Made by a program: the position numbers and the translations under genes
Shown here: in pieces, positions 34,688 to 43,493 of the stretch
How positions within the stretch are numbered: position 1 is the stretch's first letter
Layout: each line of letters starts with the position of its first letter
From: JAFAMS01 sp049520515
Lineage (GTDB): Bacteria; Vulcanimicrobiota; Vulcanimicrobiia; Vulcanimicrobiales; Vulcanimicrobiaceae
NCBI GenBank assembly: GCA_049520515.1
Contig: JBEKPS010000003.1
Span: 186,001-250,000 of the forward strand
DNA length: 64,000 nt
Reading direction: 5' to 3'
The notes under the pieces: generated by a model
Told to the model about the DNA's origin: nothing
Databases searched by the model: none
What the model saw: the letters and a program-made list of their open reading frames with translations, nothing else

Positions 34688-36009
34688 CGTCACGCGAGCT
34701 GGCACTGAACGTCGTGCGCGACGTGTTCCCGCGCGATCGGCGTTCGCGCAGCGCGCACGAATCGTTCGACTACCACGCCACGCGCTCCAACCTCGATGCG
34801 CGCGATCGCGCGTTTGCTGCGGAGCTCGCGTACGGCTCGATCAAAGCGCGACGCTATTTGGATTGGCTGCTCGCGCCATTCGTCGGAGCGCGCGTGACGC
34901 AACTCCCACCCACGATACTCGAGATTTTGCGACTGGGTGCCTATCAGATCGCGCGTATGGCCGTTCCCACGCACGCGACGGTCAGCGAAACCGTCGGACT
35001 TGCAAAACGGCATGGACATCGCGGTACGGCGGGACTCGTCAACGCCGTTTTGCGTCGTCTTAGCGAGCTCGAACCTGAACGCCGCACGCCCCTGCGCCAA
35101 GACTTCGACTCCGAAGATGACTTCTTCGGGACGCTCTATTCATTTCCGACGTGGATCGTGGCGAGCGTGCGCGCAGTCTTCGGCGATGCGCAGGTCGAGC
35201 CGGTGCTGCATGGCATGAACGAGCCGTCGCAAGCGGCGTTGCGCATCAACCTGCTCCGCACGACGACCGGCGAAGCGCTTGAAGCGTTACAGGCCCGCTC
35301 GATCGCGGCGCACGTCTCGAGTCTCGTTCCCGAAGTCGTGCTGGTCGACGCGTTGCCGGAAGCGATCGCTGACGCCGACGGCCGCTGGGAACAACAAGGC
35401 GAGATCGCAGCTGTTCCGGTCGACGTCCTAGACCCCAAGCCGGATATGCACGGAGTCGAACTCTGCAGCGGACGCGGCAACAAGACGCTCGAGATCGTCG
35501 GGCGCACGGGCGATCGCGGAACGCTCGAAGCGATCGAACGCGACGCGCATAGAGTCGCGCACTTACGCGCGCTTGGCCTCCAAAGCGTCGAGGTGCATGA
35601 AGCCGATGCCACTCGGCCGGCCGACACTGCGCAAGACGCAGATTACGTGCTCGTTGATGCACCCTGCTCCGGTCTTGGAATCCTCGGACGCCAGCCCGAA
35701 GCGCGCTGGCGAAAAGAACCCAGCGATCCCGATCGGCTTGGACTGCTACAAGCCGAGATGCTCGAGAGCGGTTCGCAGCGCGTTCGTCCCGGCGGCCGGC
35801 TCGTGTATTCCGTCTGTACATTCAGTCCGGTCGAAACGGACGGACAGATCGAAGCGTTTCTGCGCCGGCATCCCGATTTTTCGCGCGCGGCAACCGCACA
35901 GAAGTACGAAGTCTGGCGCCTACCGTCCGGCGATTTGCGCTTCCCGCCCGGAATCGAGCGCCGAGACGGCTTCTTCATCGCGCTTCTCGAACGTGGCGCG
36001 CCGGCATGA
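34684..36009 (+). CDS. rsmB: 16S rRNA (cytosine-967-C5)-methyltransferase RsmB
   Basis: A 441-residue protein with an N-terminal NusB-like helical domain (SRELALNVVRDVF, AAELAYGSIKARRYLDWLL) and a C-terminal SAM-dependent domain. The two Cys of m5C methyltransferases are present: C328 in VDAPCSGLGILGRQPEARW and the nucleophile C378 in YSVCTFSPVE. The SAM-binding block VELCSGRGNKTLEI replaces the usual DxCAAPGGKT but keeps the pattern. ATG overlaps the fmt stop (ATGA). Confidence 0.93.
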   Translation: MTSRELALNVVRDVFPRDRRSRSAHESFDYHATRSNLDARDRAFAAELAYGSIKARRYLDWLLAPFVGARVTQLPPTILEILRLGAYQIARMAVPTHATVSETVGLAKRHGHRGTAGLVNAVLRRLSELEPERRTPLRQDFDSEDDFFGTLYSFPTWIVASVRAVFGDAQVEPVLHGMNEPSQAALRINLLRTTTGEALEALQARSIAAHVSSLVPEVVLVDALPEAIADADGRWEQQGEIAAVPVDVLDPKPDMHGVELCSGRGNKTLEIVGRTGDRGTLEAIERDAHRVAHLRALGLQSVEVHEADATRPADTAQDADYVLVDAPCSGLGILGRQPEARWRKEPSDPDRLGLLQAEMLESGSQRVRPGGRLVYSVCTFSPVETDGQIEAFLRRHPDFSRAATAQKYEVWRLPSGDLRFPPGIERRDGFFIALLERGAPA

Positions 36010-36659
36010 ATCCGTTTGCTGCGATTGAGGATGCCTGCGCGCAATTTGTCGAGCGGACGTTTGCACGCATCTTTCCGAGCGACGTCGCGCCGGCGCAAAT
36101 CGCGCGTAAGCTCGTTGCGACGATGGAAAGCGCGCCGGCCGAAACCTATTTGATTCGATTGCACCCGCGCGATCTCGCGAGCTTAGACGGTGAGCGCGCC
36201 CAGCTGGAGCGGGATTGGAGCGTGCTGCTCGAGCGCACGTCTTCGGCGCTCGACCTCGCGCTGAAGCGGAGCGCGCGCGTCATCCTCCACGCCGACGAGT
36301 CGCTCGTCGCGGGAACGGTCGCGATCGATCCTGTCCAGGGCGACGAAGAAGAAGCCTCAGCCCGCGGCTATGCAGTCCGTGTGAAGAGCGGCGTTCCGCT
36401 GGGTGCCTCATGGCCGGTCGAAGGGACGCTCAGTATCGGTCGCGGCTCTGAGGATGGGATCGATCTCGTCGATCCGCGCGTCTCGCGGCGACACGCGCGT
36501 CTGATGCGAACCGACGACGGTCTTGTCCTTGAAGATCTCGGCTCCACGAACGGGACGATGGTCAATGGCACGCGCATCGCCGGGCCAACGCGACTCGTCC
36601 CCGGCGACGCGGTGACGCTCGGGGACACCGAGTTGAGAATAGAAATCGGCGGTGGCTGA
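36006..36659 (+). CDS. FhaA-like protein: DUF3662 plus FHA domain
   Basis: A 217-residue cytosolic signalling protein. Residues 1-110 form the DUF3662 domain (PFAAIEDACAQFVERTFARIF) and residues ~120-217 an FHA phosphothreonine-binding domain (LSIGRGSEDGIDLVDPRVSRRHARL, LGSTNGTMVNG). In Actinobacteria the equivalent FhaA links Ser/Thr kinases to the cell-wall machinery. The ATG overlaps rsmB (ATGA). It begins an FHA-FHA-PP2C-RodA operon. Confidence 0.9.
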   Translation: MNPFAAIEDACAQFVERTFARIFPSDVAPAQIARKLVATMESAPAETYLIRLHPRDLASLDGERAQLERDWSVLLERTSSALDLALKRSARVILHADESLVAGTVAIDPVQGDEEEASARGYAVRVKSGVPLGASWPVEGTLSIGRGSEDGIDLVDPRVSRRHARLMRTDDGLVLEDLGSTNGTMVNGTRIAGPTRLVPGDAVTLGDTELRIEIGGG

Positions 36660-37083
36660 CCTGGTCGCGAATCCCAGACTCTGGACGCTGGGAGTCGTCG
36701 TGGCGCTTGTATTATTTGCCGCTTTGACCGCCCGACGCCGAATGTCGGACGTCCCCGCCTCTGAGGAATTGGGCGGCGCGCCGCTTGCACTCGAGGTCGA
36801 GGTTCAGGAAAGCGGCGACCGGCGGCGGTATCGGGCCGCACACAGTCTTCTGATCGGACGCTCTCCCCGCGCCGCGATCAGCCTCGCAGACCCGACCGTC
36901 AGCCGTGTACACGCACGTATTGAACGGCGGGGCGTAGACGCGTATGTTGAGGATCTGGGAAGCCGGAACGGCACGCTTCTGAATGGAACATCTCTCGTCC
37001 GCGAAGCGCTCCTTCATCCGGGGGATCGGGTAAGAATAGGTTCGACGGATGTTGTCTACGTAGGAGTGGACGAATGGAAATAG
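36652..37083 (+). CDS. FhaB-like membrane protein with FHA domain
   Basis: A 143-residue protein with one N-terminal membrane helix (LWTLGVVVALVLFAALTA) and a C-terminal FHA domain (LLIGRSPRAAISLADPTVSRVHARI, LGSRNGTLLNG). This matches FhaB (FipA) of actinobacterial wall-growth loci. GTG 36652 overlaps the previous gene by eight bases, and the end overlaps the phosphatase gene by ten. Confidence 0.88.
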   Translation: MADLVANPRLWTLGVVVALVLFAALTARRRMSDVPASEELGGAPLALEVEVQESGDRRRYRAAHSLLIGRSPRAAISLADPTVSRVHARIERRGVDAYVEDLGSRNGTLLNGTSLVREALLHPGDRVRIGSTDVVYVGVDEWK

Positions 37084-37961
37084 CGGTCGGCTCCGAGCTC
37101 GGCATTTCGCAACATCAGCGTAGCGCTGATGCATGTTGCTCGGAAGCGCTCGCACCCGACGTTGCGCTGATCGCGGTCGCCGATGGTTTTGGAACGATCG
37201 GGCGTGGATCCGTCGCAGATGCTGCCGTTGCAACCCTTCGTGATTTCTTCCGCCGTAAGATTCGCAGCGGAACGCTGTCGTCGCGCAGCAACATGGCGCT
37301 GACACTGCGTCGCTTGATGTTGGCGGCGTTTGCGCATGCGAACAACCGCATTTATGCGCAAAGCGGCTCGCACGATGATTTCGTTGCCGGCGGCGCATCG
37401 CTGACCGCCGCACTGGTCGTCGGGACGCACGTTTTCATCGGACACGTCGGTGAATCGCGCGCATATCTCGTGCGCGAAGAAAAACTTTCTCTGCTTACCG
37501 AAGACGATTCGATCACGCCCGAAGTCAGCGGCGGCGGCAAGATGACGATCGGCGCCGGTGCCCGGCTACACAGTCTTTTGACCCGGACGCTTGGAACGCA
37601 ACCCGCCCTCGAAGCCACGGTGACGAATTTCGAGCTCGGCGACGACGATCGCCTGATCTTGTGCAGCGACGGCGTCCATAAGACACTTTCGAATGACGAA
37701 TTGGAGTTCGCATCGACCTCGCCCGGCAGTTCGGCGGAGGTCGTCGATCGTATTTTGGCGCTGCTCAAGATGCGTGGAAACCAAGATGGTGCAACCGTAA
37801 TCGTCGGTCGCGATCTCACCGTCCCGATTTCACTCGGGGCAGAGCTTTCGGCGCGACGCGGAGTTTCCGGCGCGCTTGGCGCCGCCTTTGTCGTTCTGGC
37901 CGTAATCGTTGTCGTCGCGCTCCTCTACGAGGCGCTCATACCGCTCCATATTGTTCGCTGA
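37074..37961 (+). CDS. PP2C-type Ser/Thr phosphatase with C-terminal membrane anchor
   Basis: A 295-residue PP2C phosphatase, PstP-like. Metal-binding Asp motifs are IAVADGFG (D37), ILCSDGVHKTLS and GNQDGATVIV, with VGESRAY in place of the usual VGDSRAY and DG in place of DN. The last ~30 residues are a membrane helix (ALGAAFVVLAVIVVVALLYEAL), so the catalytic domain faces the cytosol. It should reverse kinase action on FHA partners and wall enzymes. No partner kinase lies in the window. Confidence 0.85.
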   Translation: MEIAVGSELGISQHQRSADACCSEALAPDVALIAVADGFGTIGRGSVADAAVATLRDFFRRKIRSGTLSSRSNMALTLRRLMLAAFAHANNRIYAQSGSHDDFVAGGASLTAALVVGTHVFIGHVGESRAYLVREEKLSLLTEDDSITPEVSGGGKMTIGAGARLHSLLTRTLGTQPALEATVTNFELGDDDRLILCSDGVHKTLSNDELEFASTSPGSSAEVVDRILALLKMRGNQDGATVIVGRDLTVPISLGAELSARRGVSGALGAAFVVLAVIVVVALLYEALIPLHIVR

Positions 37962-39195
37962 CGTCCTCGGCGCCGGCCGTGCGGCCGCGCCGATGCTGTG
38001 CGCGCTGATCATCGGCGCGTTCGCATTCGCGCTCATCCCGCCGCCCGGACTCGGACCGCAGTGGCTCATCGTCGTACTCGCAATGCTTGCACTTGCGTGG
38101 GTGGTCGTACGTCCGCTCGGTGAACGGCGTGACGACGTCATTCCGGCAATCGCGATCCTCCTCACGTCGATTGGCCTGGTCACGATCGTGCGTGTCGATC
38201 CCGTACTCGCCGCGCGACAACTCATCTGGCTGACGATTGCGCTCGCGATCGCGCTGGGGATCGGCCCGGCATTACGGCGCTATCGGGTGCTTGCGCGCTA
38301 TAAATACGTTTGGATTCTCGCGTCGATCGTGTTGTTCGTACTCGTTGCGCTATTCGGGCAGGAAGTCAATGGCGCAAAGCTGTGGATTCGCGTCGGCGCG
38401 CTGCAATTCGAACCGATCGAAGCGATCAAATTATTCGTCGTGTTGTTCATGGCGGCGTATCTCGCCGAGACGGGCGACGTCATCGCGGAAACGCGGCCAT
38501 GGTCGTTGCGCGCGAATGCAAAATACCTCGGCCCACTGTTTATCGGTTGGGGCACGTCGGTCGGCATTCTCGTGTTCGAACGCGACGTCGGAACCGCTGC
38601 GCTCTTGCTCGGAATTTTCGCGGCGATGCTGTACGTTGCAACGCGCCGCATTGACTTGATCGTGGGAAGCGTAGTCGTGTTCGGGCTGGCTGCCTTTTGG
38701 GCGATGCATCACTACACGTACGTCGCGCTCCGTATCGCTGCGTGGAAGCATCCGCTCGCGGACCCGTACGGCAGCGGATATCAATCCTTGCAATCGCTCT
38801 TTGCTCTGGCGGCGGGAGGCTTGTTCGGTACCGGCTACGGCTTCGGCAAGCCGGGCTACATACCGGCGGTCGCGACTGACTACGTCTATGCTGCCTTCAG
38901 CGAAGAGTTCGGCGCCCTGGGTGGCATCGCGGTCTGCGCGCTCTTTCTCGTCCTGGTGCTGCGCGCGCTTGCCGTCGCACGCGAGAAGCCCGATCTTTAT
39001 GGAAGGCTCCTGGCGACTGGGCTCGCGGCGATTCTGGGGTTCCAGGTCTTCATCATTGTCGGGGGCGTCTTGCATCTCTTCCCGCTGACCGGGATCACGC
39101 TGCCGTTCTTTTCCTATGGGGGAAGCTCGCTCGTCGCCAACTATATCCTCGTGGCGTTTCTGTGGGCTCTGTCGGCTCGCGCGCCGGCGGCGTGA
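37951..39195 (+). CDS. RodA/FtsW/SpoVE family peptidoglycan polymerase
   Basis: A ~414-residue polytopic SEDS protein, the glycan polymerase of cell elongation or division. Characteristic blocks are GAKLWIRVGALQFEPIEAIKL, LVFERDVGTAALLL, YGSGYQSLQSLFALAAGGLFG, TDYVYAAFSEEFG and the C-terminal ITLPFFSYGGSSLVANY. The order behind FHA-FHA-PP2C argues for a RodA-like role. Starts are all weak: TTG 37951 overlaps the phosphatase by 11 bases, TTG 37909 or ATG 37993 are alternatives. No penicillin-binding protein gene follows, unlike in Actinobacteria. Confidence 0.9.
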   Translation: MFADVLGAGRAAAPMLCALIIGAFAFALIPPPGLGPQWLIVVLAMLALAWVVVRPLGERRDDVIPAIAILLTSIGLVTIVRVDPVLAARQLIWLTIALAIALGIGPALRRYRVLARYKYVWILASIVLFVLVALFGQEVNGAKLWIRVGALQFEPIEAIKLFVVLFMAAYLAETGDVIAETRPWSLRANAKYLGPLFIGWGTSVGILVFERDVGTAALLLGIFAAMLYVATRRIDLIVGSVVVFGLAAFWAMHHYTYVALRIAAWKHPLADPYGSGYQSLQSLFALAAGGLFGTGYGFGKPGYIPAVATDYVYAAFSEEFGALGGIAVCALFLVLVLRALAVAREKPDLYGRLLATGLAAILGFQVFIIVGGVLHLFPLTGITLPFFSYGGSSLVANYILVAFLWALSARAPAA

Positions 39196-40040
39196 AGAAC
39201 TTAGGAAATTGGTTCTGGGGGACGATCTTAGGGGTCGCCGTTCTTTCCATTTTGGGTGGAATGCTCGGCGGTCAGCTGCAGCGCGTCCGCGCGATGCCGA
39301 TGAGGATGCAGGTCCCCGAGATCGCGCCTGTTCCGATCCAACGCTCGCTCGTCGGTGCGCGTGGCCGCGAGACCCAGTTCGATGCCTACGAACCCTTCGT
39401 CGACGACGCCGTCGTCGAGCGCCCTGATGGCTGGGCGCCGGATCGCGCCCCAGGTGAGGGCGACAGCGTACGTATCGCGATCGTCATCGACGGAATGGGC
39501 GCTGACGATGCGCTGGACAAGCGCTTCATGCAGATCCCATATCCGCTAACGTTTGCGGTGCCGGCGACTGGGGAGGCTCCCTCGGAGACGCTGCGGACCG
39601 ATCCGAACCAGTTGGTCGTCGATACCGACGGTGCGAGCTCGGTCAATCAGATCGCCAAACGCTTACATCAGATTGGCGCCGGCGGCGTGATCACGCCGCT
39701 GGCCGGAAATCCGCCCGGTCCCGCACAACTCGTCCATCAATTGGCGACCTCGGGAGCGTTCCTTATTGACGGAATGGCGGGTGGTTCACCGACGTACTTC
39801 GACGTCGCGCACGGACGCGTTCCGAGTGCGTCACGCGACATCGTGATCGATGCTTACGATGAAGAAGGCTACGCAGCATACATGCTGCGACAAGCCGTAC
39901 ATCTTGCGCGACGTACCGGCGTCGCGATCGTCGTCGCGCACGCGACGCCCGACACGTACGAAGCATTGCGCAGCAATTTGGTCCGGCTCACCTCCGAGAA
40001 TGATGTGCAGGTCGTTCCGGTAGGCGATCTCGTGAAGTAG
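39192..40040 (+). CDS. Divergent polysaccharide deacetylase family protein (YibQ-like)
   Basis: A 282-residue protein with an N-terminal membrane helix (FWGTILGVAVLSILGGMLGG) and an extracytoplasmic divergent polysaccharide deacetylase domain from about residue 95: IAIVIDGMGADDALDKRFM, YPLTFAVPATGEA, AFLIDGMAGG and IVVAHATPDTYEAL. The fold is related to NodB-type deacetylases, but the usual metal motif is divergent and the activity is unproven. GTG 39192 overlaps the RodA/FtsW stop (GTGA), tying it to wall synthesis. Confidence 0.85.
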   Translation: MKNLGNWFWGTILGVAVLSILGGMLGGQLQRVRAMPMRMQVPEIAPVPIQRSLVGARGRETQFDAYEPFVDDAVVERPDGWAPDRAPGEGDSVRIAIVIDGMGADDALDKRFMQIPYPLTFAVPATGEAPSETLRTDPNQLVVDTDGASSVNQIAKRLHQIGAGGVITPLAGNPPGPAQLVHQLATSGAFLIDGMAGGSPTYFDVAHGRVPSASRDIVIDAYDEEGYAAYMLRQAVHLARRTGVAIVVAHATPDTYEALRSNLVRLTSENDVQVVPVGDLVK

Positions 40041-40168
40041 GTCCGTCCTTTCGGCCCAATGGCGGACGGCCGGTGCCAAGCGTTTGGTCCTTGTCGAAGG
40101 CGCGTGGCTGCTTGAACCGCTACATTTGTTTTCGTGAAGCTACTCTCGTACAGGGGGATAACTTTCTT

Positions 40169-41545
40169 TTGTTTTTAGCTGACGTAAACCCATACATTCC
40201 CGCGCCGCCGTATCTCAATTCCGGTGATACGGCGTGGCAATTGACTGCTGCAACGTTTGTCGGTTTGCAAAGCATTCCCGGACTTGCAATCCTCTACGGC
40301 GGTTTGGTCAAGAAAAAGTGGGCACTGAACTCGTCCGTAATGTGCTTCTACGCGTTCTCGATCGTGCTCGTATGTTGGGTACTTTGGGGCTACAACATGA
40401 GCTTCGGCGCGCCGGCAATTCTCGGTGGCGGCATACTCGGCCAGCTGATCGGGATTCCGCACTTCGCGCTCGATCCGAACCAAATCATTGGGCAAGGAAA
40501 TATCCCCCTTGCTGCCAGCGGAATGCCGCCGCTCCGTTTCCCCGGTGCGGCGATGATGTATTTCCAATTCGTGTTTGCGGCGATCACACCGATTTTGATT
40601 GCGGGCTCCGTCTTCGCTCGCATGAACTTCAAAGCGTGGATGATCTTCGTTCCGGCATGGAGTTCGCTCGTCTACACGGTCGGTGCTTTCGCGCTGTGGG
40701 GCGGCGGTTGGCTCTCGCAGCTGGGCGTACTTGATTATTCCGGTGGTTACGTCATCCACTTGGCGGCCGGTGTTTCAGGTTTCGTTGCAGCAGCCGTCGT
40801 TGGTCCGCGTTTGCTCGCTGACCGGCAAGATTTCGAACCGAACAACTTGATCATGGCACTCGCGGGCGCCGGTATCTTGTGGCTCGGATGGAACGGCTTC
40901 AATGGCGGCGACCCGTACTTCGCAAACGCCGACGCTGCAGCGGCCGTGCTGAACACGAACGTCACGACGGCCGTCGCGCTGCTGTGCTGGCTCGTGCTCG
41001 ACATGTGGTCGACGGGCAAGCCGAATGCAGTCTCGATGATCAACGGTATGATCGCCGGACTCGTCGGCATCACGCCATGCGCCGGTTATGTTGATACTGC
41101 TGGTGCAATCGGTGTCGGACTAGCTGCCGGCATTATCCCCTGGCTCACGCTCAACCTGATCGGTCAGCGGCCGTTCATGAAGCGCGTTGACGATACGTTC
41201 AGCGTCCTGCACACGCACGGCGTTGCGGGTCTGGTCGGCGGTCTGTGCGTCGGCATCTTCGCCAACGGAAACATGATCGAGTACCTGAGCACCGATAAGA
41301 AGACGTCTGCTGTCTCAGCCAGTGGTTTGTTCTACGGTGGCGGCTTCACGCAGCTCATCCACCAGGCGCAAGGCGCGGCGTTCATCATCGTCTTTGATGC
41401 GATCGCGACGTTCATCATCCTCAAGCTCATCTCGCTTGTCGTACCACTTCGGGCGAGTCAGCCGGAAATGGAGGACGGGGATCTTGCGATCCACGGTATC
41501 GACCCGATACCACCGTACCCGCTGGACATAAAACCAGCGACCTGA
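40169..41545 (+). CDS. amt: Ammonium transporter (Amt family)
   Basis: A 458-residue polytopic ammonium channel. The pore His pair is visible in GGYVIHLAAGVSGFVAA and LHTHGVAGLVGG; other marks are FVGLQSIPGLAILYGGLVKKK and the WLGWNGFNGG block. I prefer TTG 40169 because AGGGGGA lies ten bases upstream; an in-frame GTG at 40073 would add 32 residues unlike Amt N-termini. The 128-base upstream region is unusually AT-richer just before the start. No glnB/glnK follows; a strong terminator ends the gene. Confidence 0.94.
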   Translation: MFLADVNPYIPAPPYLNSGDTAWQLTAATFVGLQSIPGLAILYGGLVKKKWALNSSVMCFYAFSIVLVCWVLWGYNMSFGAPAILGGGILGQLIGIPHFALDPNQIIGQGNIPLAASGMPPLRFPGAAMMYFQFVFAAITPILIAGSVFARMNFKAWMIFVPAWSSLVYTVGAFALWGGGWLSQLGVLDYSGGYVIHLAAGVSGFVAAAVVGPRLLADRQDFEPNNLIMALAGAGILWLGWNGFNGGDPYFANADAAAAVLNTNVTTAVALLCWLVLDMWSTGKPNAVSMINGMIAGLVGITPCAGYVDTAGAIGVGLAAGIIPWLTLNLIGQRPFMKRVDDTFSVLHTHGVAGLVGGLCVGIFANGNMIEYLSTDKKTSAVSASGLFYGGGFTQLIHQAQGAAFIIVFDAIATFIILKLISLVVPLRASQPEMEDGDLAIHGIDPIPPYPLDIKPAT

Positions 41546-41554
41546 TGGAAAGAG

Positions 41555-41586
41555 GAGCCCCACTCCGGTGGGGCTCTTCACTTTTT
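41555..41586 (+). terminator. Intrinsic terminator after amt
   Basis: A nine-base perfect stem (GAGCCCCAC at 41555-41563, GTGGGGCTC at 41568-41576) with a TCCG loop is followed by TTCACTTTTT. It separates amt from the ABC transporter operon. Confidence 0.93.
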
Positions 41587-41625
41587 GCAGGATAATTGGG
41601 GCGGCCCCACCGAGTCGGGCGCTTG

Positions 41626-42495
41626 ATGGATCAGCTGCTGCCGTCAGTCTTCAATGGGCTCATCCTCGGCGCGTTCTACGCGGTCGTCGCTCTCGGCTTG
41701 TCGTTGATCATGAATTTGACCGGTACGATCAACCTTGCACACGCCAGTTTCTTGACGCTCGCGGGCTACATCGCGTACACGCTCGTGCTGCACGGTTCAC
41801 CGTTTTGGCTCGCGTTGATCCTCGCGCCGCTCCTGACGGTCGTCGTTGGGATCATCGCGGAACGCACGCTCATTCGTCCGCTCTACGGCCGTGATCCGAT
41901 CTATAGCCTGCTGCTGACCTTCGGACTTGCGCTGGTCGCGGAAGAAGCGTTTCGCTTGATTTGGGGTGCGAACGGCGTCCCGTTTTCGCCGCCGGCGGCG
42001 CTCTCGGGTACCGTGCAGCTTGGCTTCATGGCGTATCCGGTCTTCCGGCTCTTCATCGCGCTCGTCCTCATCATCGTCATCGCAGCGCTAACGTTCTTTC
42101 TGCGTGGAACACGATTCGGGCTTCGATTGCGCGCCGCGATTTTGGACTCCGAGATGATCGCCGCGCTGGGCACGAACACGCAGCTGCTCTACATGATCAA
42201 CTTCGGCATCGGCATTCTCTTGGCCGGGATCGCGGGCGTTCTCGCGGCTGGTTTGCTCGGGCTCAATCCAACCAGCGGCAACGCGCTCCTGATGCCGGCA
42301 TTTATCTGCGTCATCATTGGCGGCATGGGCAGCTTGTTCGGAAGCATTGCCGGAGGGATACTCATCGGCGTCGTCATCGCCCTCACGACGCTCTACATCC
42401 CGGCGGCGAGCGAAGTCTCGATGTATGTCCTGATGGCGGTGGTAATATCGATTCGTCCGCGTGGTTTCTTCGGTGAAGAAGGGCTGTTCGATTGA
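41626..42495 (+). CDS. Branched-chain amino acid/urea-type ABC permease, LivH family
   Basis: A 289-residue permease with about eight membrane helices. The LivH pattern is clear: NGLILGAFYAVVALGLSLIM at the N-terminus, GTINLAHASF (the conserved N-L-A-H segment) and MSSLFG-type GGMGSLFGSIAGGILIGV near the C-terminus. It forms the membrane channel with the LivM-type protein. ATG 41626 begins the protein at the first helix. Substrates of this class include amino acids, urea and amides; the surrounding nitrogen genes make urea or amides possible. Confidence 0.9.
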   Translation: MDQLLPSVFNGLILGAFYAVVALGLSLIMNLTGTINLAHASFLTLAGYIAYTLVLHGSPFWLALILAPLLTVVVGIIAERTLIRPLYGRDPIYSLLLTFGLALVAEEAFRLIWGANGVPFSPPAALSGTVQLGFMAYPVFRLFIALVLIIVIAALTFFLRGTRFGLRLRAAILDSEMIAALGTNTQLLYMINFGIGILLAGIAGVLAAGLLGLNPTSGNALLMPAFICVIIGGMGSLFGSIAGGILIGVVIALTTLYIPAASEVSMYVLMAVVISIRPRGFFGEEGLFD

Positions 42496-43493
42496 ATCTC
42501 GCGCGTCTCGGCTATATTGCATCTGCAGTTGTGATCGCGCTCTTGCTGCTCGCGCCGCAAATCTCGCCGCACATTGGCCTGGATATCTCGATCATCACGG
42601 AAGTCATTCTCTTTGCGATGGCCGCGATGAGCGTCAACGTCGTGTTCGGCTACACCGGCCTGCCCTTGTTCGGAAGCGCTGCGCTCTTCGGCCTGGGCAC
42701 GTACGGTGTAAGCCTCTCGATCAAGTATTTGCACGCCGGTCTGATCGAATCGATTCTTCTGGGCGTGTTGCTCGCACTCTTCGGAACGCTCCTGATCTCA
42801 TGGTTTCTCTTGCGCCGGCGCGGGATATATTTCGGTTTGCTGACGATCGCATTCGGTCAGATATTTTACTTTGTCGCTTACCGGATGAATGATGTGACGG
42901 GTGGCGAGGACGGAATGACGTTTCGGCGGCCGCCATTCCAGCTCGGGGCCTTTAACTTCGTATTCCATGAGACAAGCCTCTACTATTTGAGCTTGGTGAT
43001 CTTCTTATTAACGCTTTTGGCGTTTTGGTATTTGACGAAGTCGCCGTTCGGACACACGCTCGTCGCGATCAAGCAGAACGAAGTCCGCGTTCGTCACCTC
43101 GGGCTCAATAGCGACAGCTTTGTACTGGTCGCGCTCCTGGTTGCGGGGGCGTACGCCGGACTTGCCGGGGCGCTCTATGCCACCTCGATTCTCTTTACGT
43201 TTCCGCTCGAGCTCGATTGGCACCAGTCTGGCGATTTCTTTTTGATGACGGTCCTGGGTGGCGCGGGCACGTTGTGGGGACCGCTTCTCGGAGCGTTCAT
43301 CTACGTACTCGGGAAAGAGATCATCTCGACGATAACGCCGGCCTGGGAGATCTTCCTGGGCGGCATTTTCATCGCGTGCGTCATCGGCTTTCCGCGCGGG
43401 ATTCTCGGCAGCATAATCTCGGCGCTCAACGCGCGTAATGCCGTCGAGCGCGAGGATGCGCCGGAGGCCGAGCCGGCGGGGATTTCGGCATGA
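42492..43493 (+). CDS. Branched-chain amino acid/urea-type ABC permease, LivM family
   Basis: A 333-residue second permease of the same transporter. AMSVNVVFGYTGLPLFGSAALFGLG, RRRGIYFGLLTIAFGQIFYF, and VAIKQNEVRVRHLG (the EAA-like cytoplasmic loop) are typical, with VLGGAGTLWGPLLGAFIY near the end. The TTG start overlaps the LivH-type stop (TTGA). Confidence 0.9.
   Translation: MNLARLGYIASAVVIALLLLAPQISPHIGLDISIITEVILFAMAAMSVNVVFGYTGLPLFGSAALFGLGTYGVSLSIKYLHAGLIESILLGVLLALFGTLLISWFLLRRRGIYFGLLTIAFGQIFYFVAYRMNDVTGGEDGMTFRRPPFQLGAFNFVFHETSLYYLSLVIFLLTLLAFWYLTKSPFGHTLVAIKQNEVRVRHLGLNSDSFVLVALLVAGAYAGLAGALYATSILFTFPLELDWHQSGDFFLMTVLGGAGTLWGPLLGAFIYVLGKEIISTITPAWEIFLGGIFIACVIGFPRGILGSIISALNARNAVEREDAPEAEPAGISA

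Noticed and set aside
40041..40168. Sigma54 promoter or riboswitch upstream of amt
   Set aside because: No GG-N10-GC element with the TGGCAC/TTGC pattern and no conserved aptamer-like structure; only a weak CCGTCC/GGACGG inverted repeat is visible.
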